The notes: generated by a model not told the origin, from the sequence alone. Numbered from the stretch's first letter, positions 36,192 to 50,400 are shown. The stretch: DNA of 64,000 nucleotides from Brevipalpus yothersi (GCA_003956705.1 QZCP01000083.1:60465-124464), one strand, 5' to 3'. Program-made: numbers and translations.

Positions 36192-38343
36192 GATTAATTG
36201 AATTTGAAAAATGAACAGCTAATATGTGATCAAGTTGACTGAAGAGAGCTCCAGAGGAATGGACGAGTCTATAAATACTAACCTGGCCATAGACTGAGAG
36301 CATAAATTGTAAGGTAAGAAGAGAGGTGAAAAAGCATGACCGATTAATTAACATTGTTCAACGAATATATTATGTGTCAAGTAATTCTCCTTGAGACTTT
36401 TCACGATCGATTGGGACAATAGAATGTGCCGAGGCCACACTGACAGAGCTATCTGATGAACTTTTTTCCTAGAGGGATTCATCAGATTCTCTCTTTTCCA
36501 TAATGATCTGTTCTTAGGGGGATAAACTGCTTGTTGGACACAGATGTTGAGCTGATTTTTTCGGATCATCATCGTTTTACCATGATGCATTTAATTTTCA
36601 CACCTCTGCCATAGTGTATCAAGGTAATATCGTTTCGACGAGGAAAATTTTGTTCATATTGCATGCGCAGCATATGGAAACACAGTAGAATCGCAACCAA
36701 AAATTTCGAGGATCGAAACTCAATTAACGATCTCTCACAGCGTGATGACATTGGCACTCGTTTTGGACACGATTTTAGGTCTAATATTATCACAATGTCA
36801 TAGGGCTCAATCACTTTGGATAATTGTCGAATATTCATTGATTAGGAAAAAAACTAGGCCAAACTGATGACAAAATAGGAAGTGAAGAACATTGGTTATG
36901 ATACTCATATGTACATCTCTTTTGGAATAACAAGGGATTATTTTCATTTTTTTCATTGAAAAATGAATGTTCGGAATTCGATTTAATGCTTTTCATTCAT
37001 GTGTCTGAGAAAATTTCACTGATTCTGGTGAGAAATCTTGAATTTCAATTCTCTAAAGTTTAGAAAAGGAAATGAAATTTTTTGCTATTTCTTCACTTCT
37101 TAACTGAGGCAAAAGATCATTTTGGATCGATTCGAGTGTCTTTTGTTTGATCGTAAGTCAACAAGGCAAGAAGGAAGAAAAATATCTCATGTGATTGACA
37201 ATTCATTTCAGTTTGTTATCGACACACTTTGAGACTTTCGAGTGTCATTCATTTTTTTTGTTTCTGGGAAGTATTCTAGATTGAGTTTGTTGAAACATGG
37301 TGCATAATTCATCAGATTGATGCTAGATTGAAAAGTTTCACTTTTCATATTTCTCTTAAATTTTTCGATCAAAAAGTCAGACAATGCATGAAGCATTTTT
37401 TATACAACTCAAAAATGTCCAAAATATCGCACAATTTTGATAAATTTTCATACTGAATCGTCGAGTAAGCTGTTTTGTCCATGTTGATTTTGCTCTTCGA
37501 CAAACGGTACAACACACATGTTCATGAAAAATTCAAGTTCTCAAGATGATTAAATTGACTTGCCAGTTTTCTCACCCGATCTCAATTGATCTAAGAAGAC
37601 AGTGATCTTTGAGTGTCCTGATTTGTGTTCGATAACTTGTAAATTGACGTGAAAATTCTCGGAAGTCTCACATGCTTGATATTGAATGGAAGATTTCTCC
37701 TGTATCAGATCACTTACGACTTGGATATGTGATTATACTATATACTATATGATTTATTTAATCTTTCTCTCTCTCTCTTTTCCATTCCAGAGCCTTGAAA
37801 ACCAGTTCTTTATAGTTTCGAGAGCTGTTCAGCGGCTGAACCAAAGTTAAAAATTTTTAGGGCTCTCATTCATGCACCCAGTCAGTTGTGCGAGTTTCGC
37901 GAAGTAAGGCCATCTTCATTAAATTTTAATACGATTCTTTTAAGAGATACGTTAAGATACGCCAAGATAAAGCTCTCCGTATTTTTGTGTTCCCCGGTTT
38001 GCCTTGTGATCATCTCAGTCATCCCAGTTTACTACTACACATATTTCAGTCATTCCATCATCCAAGTTTCATTTTCTCGTGCTCATTCCTTCCATCGATA
38101 AGTCCTCGGGACTACGCAATTTTTCGCCATCTCGCTCGAGCGCCCAGTAATATTTGCGGCCCTTGTGACGCCATAGACATCCAACGTGATTCTGATTTGG
38201 ATTCCGATTCCTTTTTGAATCTCACAAGCTTTCCTTGTAGTGCTCATAGAGTGGTGATTTTTTTGGGAAGAATTTTCCAGATGATTTTTATCTTATCTAT
38301 TTAGTCTAGTTTGTCCCACATAGTTTTTCAAAAGTTTAAAACA
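36192..38343. other. Divergent intergenic region, protease to chitin deacetylase
   Basis: About 2.15 kb between two genes transcribed outward, so both promoters should be here. No exon could be supported. The open frames at 36348-36838 (minus) and 37886-38304 (plus) show no recognisable protein. Confidence 0.55.
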
Positions 38344-40741
38344 ATGTATAAGATTTCAATTTTATTATTAGTCGCCTTTTTTTCATGCGGTAAGTGCTAA
38401 TTTTAGCTATTCTCCTTGCCATCTATCTATCCAATCTGGTGAATGGAGCATATGAGAATTTTCGAGGAAAATTTCAGTCTAAAGAAAATTTATCTTCATA
38501 ACTGAGCTAAGTGTTTTTCAGAGATAGAAACCTTGAATTAAAATTAGAAAAAAATCTATCGAATAACATAAACTTGTTATGATAATATGATTTTTACTTT
38601 CGCTTTGAGTGTCCCACCCTGAATGAAAAGCCTCCACAAGATCCACAATTGTGGATCTGACCATGTCAATCACAAAATGATGTGAAATTTTGACCTAATC
38701 ACGATATTCGAATGATATCAAATTTTTCCTTCTCTTCAAACAGGATTAACCAAAAGTGTAACGAAGCGACAAGCCCAAGATGTAAATGAAGCTGAACTTT
38801 GTAAAGATCGACCCAGTAATGAATATTTTAGATTGTCTGCCAATGAAGATTGTCGAGATGTTGTCCGCTGTTCGGTGCAAGGTTTACTTGCTCTCAGATG
38901 TCCATCTGGATTAGCATTCGATATCGACCGTCAGACGTGTGATTGGAAAAGCAATGTCAAAAATTGTGGCCAGCTTGAAAGTAAGTAGTGTAGTTGATTG
39001 TGAACGTCGATCAAGCTTTGATTCTCTCTCTCTCTTCCTCTAATCTTCTCGGATAAATCAAACCTTCGACAATAATCTTTATCAATAATTTTCCTCATCA
39101 CATTGAATATTGCTCAATGTCTTCCACTCAATCAATATACGATAATCTTGCGTCAGAAAAAGATATATTTCATTTGAACAGGTGAATCTTCCGGTAGAAA
39201 ATTTTTGATGGAAAATTTAAATTTTTTAAACTAAATACATCTACATGTATTTGTCGCGCTTCTATACAGCGCCTGAAGCTAATATTAAGTGATGAAAGTT
39301 ATTTAAAGAGCGTAGACAAACACGATCAACAGGAACAAATCTGATTTCAGGATATTGTGCTGATTTTCTTCCTCTCTCACTTTCTTTCTTTCTTTCTCAC
39401 TTTCTTGATTTTTTTCTCTCAAATTTTTTAGAGCCTCGCTTAGCACTTCCTCGCCTATCCACCGATGAGCCAGTCTGTGAAACCGATAAACTATTGGCTT
39501 GTGGTAGTGGTGAATGTATTGATAAAGTCAAATTTTGCGATGGTAAGCCAGATTGTACCGATGGATCTGATGAGAATGCTTGCACTTTGGAAAAAGATCC
39601 CAATCGTGCTCCTCCATGTGATCAGAGCCAATGTACTTTGCCCGATTGTTTCTGTTCAGCTGATGGAACACAAATACCGGGAAAAATTGAGCCAACTGAT
39701 GTACCCCAGATGATCATGATCTCATTCGATGATGCTGTGAATAATAATAATATCGATATTTATGAAAAGCTGTTCAAGGAAGGTCGAAATAATCCTAACG
39801 GATGTTCCATCAAATCGACCTTCTTCGTATCTCACAAATACACAAACTATTCTGCCATACAAGAACTTCATCGTAAGGGCCACGAGATCGCTGCTCAATC
39901 AATAACCAAGAGTAGTGATGAAGGTTACTGGACTCAAGCATCCCAGGAAACTTGGGCCAAAGAGATGGCCGGTGTTCGATTGATTATCGAAAGATTTGCC
40001 AACATCACTGACAATTCGATTGTTGGCGTTCGAGCACCATACCTGAGAATCGGTGGCAATAATCAATTTTTCATGATGGAAGAGCAAGCATTTTTGTATG
40101 ATTCCACCATAACTGCTCCAATATCAAATCCTCCTCTTTGGCCATACACATTATACTTCCGCATGCCTCACAAGTGTCACGGTAATGGACAAAATTGTCC
40201 CACACGTTCACATGCTGTTTGGGAAATGGTGATGAATGAATTGGATCGTCGTGAGGATCCAAATTTTGATGAAGAATTAGCTGGCTGTGCTATAGTTGAC
40301 TCATGTGCCAACATATTGAATGCTGAACAATTTTACAACTTTTTGAATCATAATTTTGATCGACATTATAAAACAAATCGAGCTCCTTTGGGATTATTTT
40401 TCCATGCTTCATGGCTCAAGGCAACCCCAGAGTTTTTGGATGTTTTCATGCAATGGATTGACGAAAAATTGGAGAAAGGAGACGTCTACTTTGTCACCAT
40501 GACCCAAGTTCTCCAATGGATGCAATCACCAACTCCAGTTCAGCAGATTAAAGATTTTGCTTCATGGAAAGAAAAGTGTCTGGTACAGGGACAGCCACTC
40601 TGTAATCTACCCAAAGCTTGTGCACTCACTTCTCGAGAGCTTCCCGGAGAAACTGTTCGACTTCATACTTGTGCTGAGTGTCCCAATAATTATCCATGGG
40701 TTGAAGATCCTACTGGAGATTATTTTGCATTCAAAAAATGA
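38344..40741 (+). CDS. Chitin deacetylase-like protein, group I (Serpentine/Vermiform type), probably catalytically inactive
   Basis: Group I chitin deacetylases are secreted cuticle/tracheal proteins that remove acetyl groups from chitin. Three exons (38344-38389, 38744-38980, 39432-40741) give 530 residues: a signal peptide (MYKISILLLVAFFSCG), a six-Cys chitin-binding peritrophin-type domain (LCKDRPSNEYF to KNC), an LDL-receptor class A domain (CETDKLLACGSGEC to GSDENAC), then a polysaccharide deacetylase domain. Kept: motif 1 SFDDA (Asp 194-195), RAPYLRIGG, the disulphide-bearing region PHKCHGNG and HASWL. Changed: motif 2, normally His-Ser-Ile-(Thr/Ser)-His, reads QSITK (Gln 250, Lys 254), so both histidine ligands of the metal are missing. 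The rest of the domain is well conserved and open, suggesting a chitin-binding or structural role rather than decay. A possible AATAAA is at 41062-41067. Confidence 0.94.
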
Positions 40742-41369
40742 GAGTGATCAATAGAATTGAAGATATTATATTTTAGGGATTAAATTCTTATCTGAACACA
40801 TATTTGCTGAACACTTTCTACTTCTCGTTATCAGAGTCTTCCTAGTTAATAGAAGATTTTGTATCACTTACCACCGAGAAGAATTTTTGAAAACACTCCA
40901 GTTTTTAGCATTTCTATACTATTCATAAGTTTTTCAGCAGCCTTAGTGTTAGCACAAGCTCTTCATTAAGAAATTTTACTGCCTTTTTGAGGTGAAAAGT
41001 CCTCTACTTGACCAAAATTTTTTTAATACCTGAACTCTCTGTTTGATCATTTTATTGTGAAAATAAATCACTCTACTTCTCTCTATCCTCAAACTTTGTC
41101 TAAAATGTTAATAACATGTACATATTGAAAGTTGTTCAGAAGATTCCTTAAGCACATCACTACACTACATGGAGTGTTCCAAGAACTTCATTGGAGAGAT
41201 TATCCAATTGACTTCAATTTTCATCTCTCTCCAGTAAAAGCTTCGAGCTGAGTGGAATCTTGGCTACAAGTTACAGAGATATTCTCGATGATTTCAAAGA
41301 GATTTGACAGGCTAAAACTGGATCAAAAATAATTAAAATCAATAATTAGAGCAGTTCAATCATGTGAAG
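40742..41369. other. Intergenic, deacetylase 3' UTR to tRNA
   Basis: AT-rich sequence with AATAAA at 41062-41067. No gene was seen. Confidence 0.6.
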
Positions 41370-41440
41370 CGTCAGTGGTTCAGTGGTAGAATGCTCGCCT
41401 GCCACGCGGGCGGCCCGGGTTCGATTCCCGGCTGACGCAT
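41370..41440 (+). tRNA. tRNA-Gly-GCC: tRNA-Gly (anticodon GCC)
   Basis: This 71-nt gene folds into a standard cloverleaf. The acceptor stem GCGTCAG pairs with CTGACGC, the discriminator base is A, the anticodon stem CTCGC/GCGGG encloses loop CTGCCAC with anticodon GCC, and the T arm is CCGGG TTCGATT CCCGG. The internal A box (TGGTTCAGTGG) and B box (GGTTCGATTCC) are intact. There is no intron and no encoded CCA, and a TTTTT polymerase III terminator follows directly. Confidence 0.97.
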
Positions 41441-41446
41441 TTTTGC
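41441..41446 (+). terminator. RNA polymerase III terminator of tRNA-Gly
   Basis: A run of five T residues starts immediately after the tRNA, and a second T-run follows within about 10 bp. Confidence 0.85.
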
Positions 41447-41753
41447 AATTTTTGTGCATAAAAATCACCCAAAAACATATCCAAACAGTATTAACGGTTT
41501 ATCAGCGATCGAAATTAATGATTTCAAAACGACTGACTTGTAGCTTATACTCATGAGTCAAGACGTAGCTGCCTCAGCAGTAGAAGGTCTCGTCAACTCT
41601 CTAGTACGATTTTATCGTCTAATAAAATCGAAAGAGGCCAAACAACAAGCCAAAATCTCAACTAAATCACTGTTAATCAAAGTCTGATCAATTTTTGAGT
41701 ACCGTTAACAAGTAACAATCAAGATAGAGAAAGATGATGATAACTGTTTCGTA

Positions 41754-41806
<53 letters not shown>

Positions 41807-42945
41807 AATATCGATACGAATCATAGAGCGGCGAGACTCTGTGAGCGGGAAAGAATTCACTTCTCATCAGCACTTTGGTGTACCTTCTTATCCATCTCTG
41901 TGCAAGTGAACAAAAAATCATATGATAACTAGATCAACTTGATTTCATTAAGAGAGAGTGAAAATCTAATCGCAAAAACACTGATTATCAATGGAATCAT
42001 ACAAGATTGATTAATGGAGGGGGGGAATGTGGTAACATAGATCACATCTGTCCCTAATCAGAAGTTAACTTATCACCATCAAATTGCTCCTTCCACAGCA
42101 GCCGTCGAATAGATCTTACGAGAAAAATTATTGAGGCCGATAAGATTGCCTAATTATCTTTCTCTCTCTCTTCCTCCAATAATTCCATATCATCACAAAC
42201 ATGTGTATGACGTTAATTAATCAATCTAATTTGATACAGATTGTCATAATCAGTTTGCCCATAAAATTCATTCTCTCTCTCTTCAACATAATCGTTAGCC
42301 AAGAAGAAGTTCTGTTAAGAAATACACACACATACGGATACTGAGTAGAGGCAATATCGGTATCTCTATGAATAGGAGGCCTTGTTGAAGCCTGTTACAG
42401 ATGCAACACATATATTTTTTCTGTGTGTATGTTGAGAGACACCTTTTTTGCCGGAGCCATTCCTCTGTGTGTGTGTGTTGATGATAATATGTTGACAACA
42501 ATTTATTGTGATCAACTTCACCATTCATCATAATAATATATACATCTTGATTTTAGTGGGTAATGTAATGTTTCTTGATGATCACTTATCATCATCTTTT
42601 CTCCCTCCTCTTCTTGCTCTCTTCTCTCTCTCCCTCTCTCTCTCTCATCTTCATCTGTGTGTATATCTCTCTCTTGCATACTTTGCTCTTCTCTTTTCTC
42701 TCTCTCTTTCTATGTGATTTAATGTTTATGTGTAATCCTTTTTAATGATGATAATCATGATATGGTGATAAAAAGTTTCATCTCCTAATGATTTCTTATC
42801 ATTTTCTTTCCACACTCTAGCTGACACCTGTTCAACCGATTGTTTTATATTGGCATATACATATATATATATATTGCTGTGTTTTAAGCCTGTTTTTTTT
42901 GGTTAATTCATAATTATTTCACATTGATTCAAAATTGATTCTCCA
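41447..42945. other. Intergenic, tRNA to GMP synthetase
   Basis: Contains the (GA)n array at 41757-41801, CT-rich patches near 42630-42710 and a short TA repeat at about 42857-42873 upstream of the GMP synthetase start. No gene was supported. Confidence 0.55.
41757..41801. repeat. (GA)n microsatellite, about 22 units
   Basis: This is an uninterrupted GA array in intergenic sequence. Confidence 0.95.
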
Positions 42946-45615
42946 ATGGATACTAGTGAAAATATGAGCCCTATGGGTCTCAATGGTACACTACACTCGG
43001 AAAAAATAGCCATCCTCGATGCTGGTGCTCAATATGGAAAAATTATCGATCGGCGAGTCCGAGAACTTTCCGTAGAATCTGTCATATTGCCTTTGGATAC
43101 ATCAGCTAAAACGTTGGAAGCTGGAGGTTACAAGTATGTCTATCTTACTTATTAATCAATTTTATAGAATAGAAATTCATTTGCTCATTATTATTGTCTT
43201 TCGATTTCAGGGGCATAATCATTTCAGGTGGTCCCGGATCAGTATACGCATCTGATGCTTTACCTTATGATCCTCGAATATTTTTATTGGGCATACCAGT
43301 TCTAGGAATCTGCTATGGTCTCCAGATGATGAATAAAGAATTCGAAGGAACTGTTGATCGAAATCAAGCCCGTGAAGATGGTCAATTTAAAATAAAACTC
43401 GATACCAAATGCCCTCTCTTCAAGTAAGAAGTTTACATATATTGATAAATCATGTGATGCTAACCACTCTTTGATTCTAATGATTCTTCCTCCATCCATT
43501 CATCAGAGGTCTAAACGAAGAGGAGGAGGTTCTTCTCACTCATGGTGATAGCATACAAAAAATGGCCAAAAACTTCAAAGCAACCGCACACTCACAAAAT
43601 ATTGTTGCCGGTAAGATAGTTTTCAATTGCTTAATTATAGCATGCATTGTCTGTAGTGTTTGAAATGTTGTTTCATCATTAGATTTTAATATTTTTTTTG
43701 ATGATTTATGATTCTGAAATTCTCATGTTTCCATTTTACAGCTATAGCCAATGAACAAAAAGGCTTGTATGGCGTACAATTTCATCCAGAGGTGGATCTC
43801 ACACCTAGAGGACGAGTTATGATTAAAAACTTCCTTTACGAAATCTGTCGATGTCAAGGAACTTATACCATGCAGAGTCGTGAGATAGAATGCATAGATT
43901 ATATCAAGAAAATCGTTGGGAACACCAAAGTTTTGGTAAGATTTGATTCTCACTGATAGTTCCTAGATTTTATCCTCATCCATCGTTTCTCATTCATTCC
44001 TCCAGATGTTGGTCAGTGGGGGAGTAGACTCTACTGTTTGTGCAGCATTATTACACCGGGCTCTCAAGCAAGATCAAGTAATTGCTTTCCACATTGATAA
44101 CGGTTTTATGCGAAAAAACGAAAGTGATCAAGTTGAAAAATCCCTCAACCAATTAGGTCTCAATCTTAAAGGTAATTTTCCCTCCATTCTTATCGTAATT
44201 GTGCTTCCAACTGATGGCATTTTCTTTCTTCAGTTATCAACGCAGCTTCTCAATTCTACAATGCTACAACTACTGTTCCCATTGATAAGAAAGATCCTAC
44301 TCGCAAAAGGACCACCGAATTATTATGTCAAACAGTAAATCCAGAGGAGAAACGTCAGATCATCGGAGACACATTTATGAAAATAGCAGATGAAATTATT
44401 TGTGAGATGAACCTGAAACCTGAAGATGTTTACCTCGGTCAAGGCACTCTGAGACCTGATCTCATCGAAAGTGCCTCTAAATTAGCTAGCTCGAACGCTG
44501 ATGCTATCAAAACACATCACAATGACACAGATCTTGTTCGAAAACTTAGAGATGAGGGACGTGTTGTAGAGCCTCTAAAAGATTTTCATAAAGATGAAGT
44601 TCGTGAACTTGGAAAGAAGCTTGGTCTACCCTCTGAATTTGTGAATCGCCATCCTTTCCCAGGACCAGGTTTGGCTGTAAGAATTATCTGTGCGGACGAA
44701 GCTTTTATGGGCAGGGACTTCTCTGAAACTTCCGTTTTAGTGAAAGTCGTTGTTAATTATAATAATGCCTTAACCAAGGTTAGTTATTATTGCTTTTTTT
44801 TGTTCGTGAAAATAATTCTCAGTTGTTTCTCTCCTCAGAAACATGCTCTTCTCAATAAGGTTCAGAATGCGACTTCTGAAGAAGAACGAGAATTCCTCTC
44901 AAAATTATCTGTGAAATATCAGCTAACCTCTACATTACTTCCAATCAAGAGTGTCGGTGTTCAGGTGAGAATTCCGTGAAAGTGAAGAGAATCCATTCAT
45001 CTAACAATAGTTATTTTCCACTTTTCAGGGTGATTGTCGTTCTTATAGTCATGTTGTCGGTTTATCAAGTGCAGAAATTCCTACCGAATGGGAAGATTTG
45101 ATTAATCTTGCAAAAATTATACCAAGAATATGTCATAATGTAAATCGGGTCTGTTACATCTTTGGCGGTATTGTCAAGCATCCTGTGCAAGATGTTACTC
45201 CAACTTATCTTACTCCCCAAGTTTTGAGTACCTTACGCGAAGCTGATCACATCGCTCAGACAAAATTAATTTCATCCGGTTATTATAGCTCTGTGGCTCA
45301 GATGCCAGTTATATTGATACCGATCCATTTTGATCGAGATATTGCATCAAGAGCCCCATCTTGTCAACGATCAGTTGTCCTGAGGACATTAATCACAGAA
45401 GACTTCATGACTGGTATACCAGCAATCCCCAATAAGCACATCCCATTAGATGTAAGTGAAAATCGTCCTTATCCTCTCGAATTTTCTAATCCTCACAATT
45501 TTTTGCTTTTCAGACCATCAAAGATATTGTGGCCGAAGTAGAGAAAGTACCTGGAGTATCACGAGTATTGTACGATCTAACTCCCAAGCCTCCAGCCACC
45601 ACTGAGTGGGAATGA
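42946..45615 (+). CDS. GMPS: GMP synthetase (glutamine-hydrolysing)
   Basis: This enzyme converts XMP, ATP and glutamine to GMP, the last step of guanine nucleotide synthesis, in the cytosol. Nine exons (42946-43133, 43211-43423, 43507-43610, 43742-43935, 44006-44171, 44234-44778, 44839-44964, 45029-45451, 45514-45615) join in frame to 686 residues, close to the human length of 693. The N-terminal class I amidotransferase has LDAGAQYGKIIDRRV, the nucleophile Cys 97 in GICYGLQ and the His-Glu pair in GVQFHPEV (183-185). The ATP pyrophosphatase P-loop is LVSGGVDST (about 236-244). YLGQGTLRPDLIES and RHPFPGPGLAVRI complete the synthetase, followed by the dimerisation domain. Introns are short (60-131 bp). 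Confidence 0.96.
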
Positions 45616-47431
45616 AGAGATAATATTTAAAACTGTTAGGTTAAATTAAATTTAAATTAAATTGGATGTTGTCCTCATCCTGTAAATTCAGCCTGATTAT
45701 TGATTGATAGCTATTCCACCTTTCTCTGGAAAATGAAGTTCAACACGGTAGTTGATGCAAGTTCCAAAACTTTGTTGTCTTCCCTCTGATGAACCTGGAA
45801 AGTCATCTGATCTGAAAATAAGAGAGCAAGAGAGGTGAGAGAACTCAAATTTATCAGCGATCACTTGAAGTGAATGGTGAGTTGTTTGATTTAATCACTC
45901 AAAGAGTCAGATAAATGGTGTGTATTCTCTGAAGAAAGTATCAAAAAGAATATGTCTCGCTCTATTGTTGCTAATATTACTGATGAAGGTATCTCAATAT
46001 AATAAGACACTTAGGCATCTATAACAATAGAAGAACAAAAGTCTAATCAAGCGAAAGATAGCTGCTTTTGATGCAAGCGAGTGTCGTTTGTAAGCATACG
46101 AATCTCGCTTGCTAATGAAGCAAATGAGTACAGTGTATAGAACCTCTGCAGATGGACGATGACAGAGCATATCATCTAGCTGACTCAATTGGTCAAGAAT
46201 TTCAGCTTTCAAGAGGTGTGAGAAATTTTTCTTCATGTCTTGGAATGTTCAATAATTTTGGTTTTTTGGGGAGAAAAAGTTGGAGATCTTAAAAGTTGCT
46301 GGTGGATCTCAGACTACGCTAATAATTTGAAGCCCTTCCACCTTAGAATTTTATTATGATTTTTTCTGTTCTAAATTAACTTTCGATGAAAAATCTTGCA
46401 ATCTTGTTGATCTAGAAAATTGAAAACTTGATCCAGTCTTCGATCACGTATATTTAAGTGTTTTTCTCTGATAAAACATCAGCGATGGTCGACAGGCAAG
46501 AATTTTTAATTTTGAGTCCACTAACGGCTTATATTCACTCAACTCGGCAATCAATCAGTTCAATCCTCGAATTCTGTTTACGCTCAATACTCCTGAGCTC
46601 CTTCAAACTGTCTAAGGCGGGAATCTAACTTTCACATTTCTTGAAAATTTTCCAGCAAGAGAACATCTCTCTCCCATTTGGAAGAATTTTTTCACCCATC
46701 AAAATCGTCCCAAGTAAGGGTTAGGCAAAAGTTAGGGACAAAGAAGGTTCCCAACGAACAGCAGCAATAAATTTCCGCCGATTTATCATTCATTAAATCG
46801 AATTCATCTGAAAAAATTCGAACAAACATCTAATGCTCGACCTGAATTGAAACGAAAATAGCTTCCAATCGAAAGTGATTAGCACCATTCGATAACCGAG
46901 TTTGATGGCAAAAGTGAATAAAACCATTTCACCCTCAAAAGAGGAGAGAGAAAAATCAGATCTTGACCAAGTTTTGCGTCATGTCCAAAAGGAACGAGAA
47001 GGAAGCAAGTCAGGTAAAGTGAGGTAAAGAGAGGTAAAAAGAGAGAGGGAAAAGAAAGAGAGACGAGAAAGAGGAGCGTAAAAAAAGGCTCTTGGTTGGA
47101 CCTTTGTTCATATGAACGAGGCTTTCCATTGCATCTGCAATGCAATGCAATGTATGGAAAGTGCCTTAAAAACGCCGGAAGAGGAGGAGCTTAAAATTGA
47201 GACGAACTTGCGCAAGCGCTATAAGTTAGTTTTTGGTGGCTCTTGTTGGTATTTTGCTTCGGCGAATGTATTTCTTTTTCTCTCTGATATTCTCTCTCTT
47301 TCTCTGTTTTTAATTGTTCAAGTTCAATTTTTTCAATTCATCTTCGTTCATGTCCTGATTGTGTGACTGGCTTACCATTTCAATTGGGTGGACTATCTGT
47401 TGTTGGTGGTGTTATTTTGTGATCAATTGTA
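45616..47431. other. Intergenic, GMP synthetase to L(3)mbt-like gene
   Basis: About 1.8 kb without a recognisable gene. It includes purine-rich stretches near 46990-47080. The open frame 47112-47366 lies in the likely 5' UTR of the next gene and resembles no protein I know. Confidence 0.55.
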
Positions 47432-50400
47432 ATGGCATCGGAAGAAAATGGAACGGTTGATGATGCGAGCACGGAACCGAGTAAGCAAGATGAACGTGCT
47501 CAAGTTATATTGACATGTGATGAGAAAGGTCTTTTGCCCGATCCATTGGAAGATATACAATCAAGTGAAATTATTACCAGTGGTTTTGAGTGTTCTAGTG
47601 GTATTGATAATCATACCGAAATTGTAGAAGATGATGGTGATAATGTTTTATCAGTTTCGATCACCTCTACTGCCGCTACGACTTGTACGGTCCCTCCTTC
47701 CAGCTCGGCGCCGGAATTATCGGAATCAACGACAATGAGAAGTACTCCATCTCTTACCGATGCGAATGCCTTGTTGTCAACGGAAATTATGGACAAATCA
47801 GATGAAGCTCTGGATATACCTATGGATGAACAATCTCCAATTGTTATTAATGTGAAAAAATTACCCAAACCTGAACCACAACCAACCAAAGACACATCGG
47901 TAACCGTGAGCGCTGTTCGAGAGTGTCTCAATTTTGTTCTAGATACTAATACACCGCTTGTCGCTAATCCTGGCTCCGCTGGTACCATATCGACACTAAC
48001 AACGAATGTAGGAACCACAGCCTCTGTAGCTCCTACAAACGTTTTACCGGTTCTTTCTGCCGGAACTAATCCAATTGCGGGCACTTTTTTCTTACTTACA
48101 ACTTCTCCGACAGGCGTTTTGACACCCATATCCAGTACAGCCATTTCAAATTCTGTTCCCACAATCTCGGTACAGCGAGTTCCAAGCCCTGTTCAGGCGC
48201 CATTACCTCAGCCTATTTCATCTCAACAACCATCAGCTTCTGCTAAACCTCCCACTACCGAGCCAACTGAGAAAACATCTTCACCAACTCCTTCTACAGG
48301 GACAAATTCTAGTGCTAGTACACAATCAGATCGTGTTCAATGTTTATCCTGTGGAACGGAGGGCAAAAAGTCTAGTTTCGTTCGTAATGGTCGGTTTTGT
48401 AGTCATGATTGTGCCTACAATCAGTCATCTCTTCTTCGCGCATTCAAAAATCCGATTCAAATGAAGCCATCAAATACCAAGAAAAAGATCATGGTTAAAG
48501 GAAATAAACTTTGTGTCCAAAACATGGGTACATCCTCATCACACTATAGATCGGTTCTTCCAGCTGCCAGTGGTGATCAATCTATGCGCCCTGAACCTCT
48601 GGATGCTCTAGATCTATTTGATGCAAACGACGAGGTCGATTTTATCGATCAATGGTCAGATCCTCCCAACTGTGTTTCGTTCAATTGGAAAAAATATTTA
48701 AATCGAACGAAGTCTTTTTGTGCACCAGCACGATGTTTTAAAGATTTTCAAGTTTCTTGTAGGCCGAACAATTTTGCTGTTGGCATGAAACTGGAAGGAG
48801 TAGATCCTCATCACCCATCTCTGTACTGCGTACTTACAGTAGCAGAAATTTTAGGTGCTCGAATTCGATTACATTTCGATGGATATCCCGATATGTATGA
48901 TTTTTGGGTTAATTGTGACTCACCATTCATTTTTCCTGTGGGATGGTGTCGAAAAACGGGCCGTAAATTGGAGCCCCCTAAAGATCATGGTGATAATAAT
49001 TTCAATTGGCAGAGTTATCTTAGCAAAACATGCTCTCGACCCGCTCCTACCAAACTTTTCGCCTGTGAAAGACAATCTCACTCTTCGAATCAGCCTTTCA
49101 GAACTGGTATGAAATTGGAAGCTGTAGATAAATCTACTGTTGAAGCGGCTACTGGACAAGCATTGGTGTGCGTGGCAACAATAGCCGATATAATTGATAA
49201 TTGGCTTCTTATTCATTTTGATGGTTGGGATGACAGCTATGATTACTGGACTACGGTGAATTCTCCTTATATCCATCCAGTTGGCTGGTGTCGTGAGAAA
49301 AGTAAACAGTTGACTCCTCCAAAAGATCATGGTAAAGGGGGAAGGTTCAAATGGGAAGAATATCTCAAAGAGACAAACTCAGTGGCAGCTCCAGCCAAGA
49401 ACTTCCGCTTACGACCCCCAAATCAATTCCGTAGCGGAATGAAGCTCGAAGTTGTCGATCGATATAGCCCTCGTTTCATTCGTGTTGCAACTGTTATAGA
49501 ACGTAGATCCTACAGTATTTTGGTACATTTCGATGGTTTTGAATCGAATTATGATTTTTGGTGCGATGATGACAGCCCAGATATTCATCCTGTGAATTGG
49601 GCTGTGAAAAACAATCATCCACTTCAACCGCCTGCTCCTTATCTTCGGAAATCTATTAAAAATATTCGATGCCCAACAGGATCTTGTCTTGGACAAGGAA
49701 ATTTACGCAATCCTGGCTTACCTTCAATCCATGTCAATCCAAGTGATTGTCCTTATTCGAAAGAAAATAAAGATAAAGATATACCCGATCGTCTAGGACA
49801 CCATGAACATGAAATTGACTGGGTTGAAATGGCCCCTAATTGCATGGACACAAGTTCTCCTGACACATCTTATCCCGATACTTCTAATCGGAAGCGTAGA
49901 CGTGAGCCATCCGTAAGCTCTGACTCAAGTTCAGAAATTGTTAAGAAATCACATTCTTCTTCACCGTCATTACTCATGCAAAACAATCGTAGTAACAGCA
50001 ACTCTAAAAACTCACCAGTGGCCAATCCCAATTTATCCACTCTTCATCAAGCCATTTTTGCTCTCAGAATGAATCAACATCAATTAGAAGCTCCCGTTGC
50101 TTGGGAACGACATTCTAAAAATCTTCTTAGCTCCTCACATGTACTAAATGCATCAGAGGTTCTCGAATGGGATGCTGAAAAAGTAACAGATTTTGTAGAA
50201 ACTCTTCCTGGGTGTGAAGAATTTGCTCATAGATTTGAAGAAGAGGTAAGTTTAACAATCATCCAGAATCATCGATTTTTAAAAGTATCTTGTACTAATG
50301 ATTAAACTAATCTACTCCTTCCTCTTTCAGGGTATCGATGGAGAAGCTTTCCTGCTTATTAACCAATCTGATTTGGTTAAACTGTTAGGAATAAAACTAG

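Noticed and set aside
47611..48162. Minus-strand 183-codon open frame
   Set aside because: It is antisense to the Ser/Thr/Pro-rich part of the L(3)mbt-like gene. Composition explains its length and no family is recognisable.
48920..49330. Minus-strand 136-codon open frame
   Set aside because: It is a shadow of the MBT repeats.
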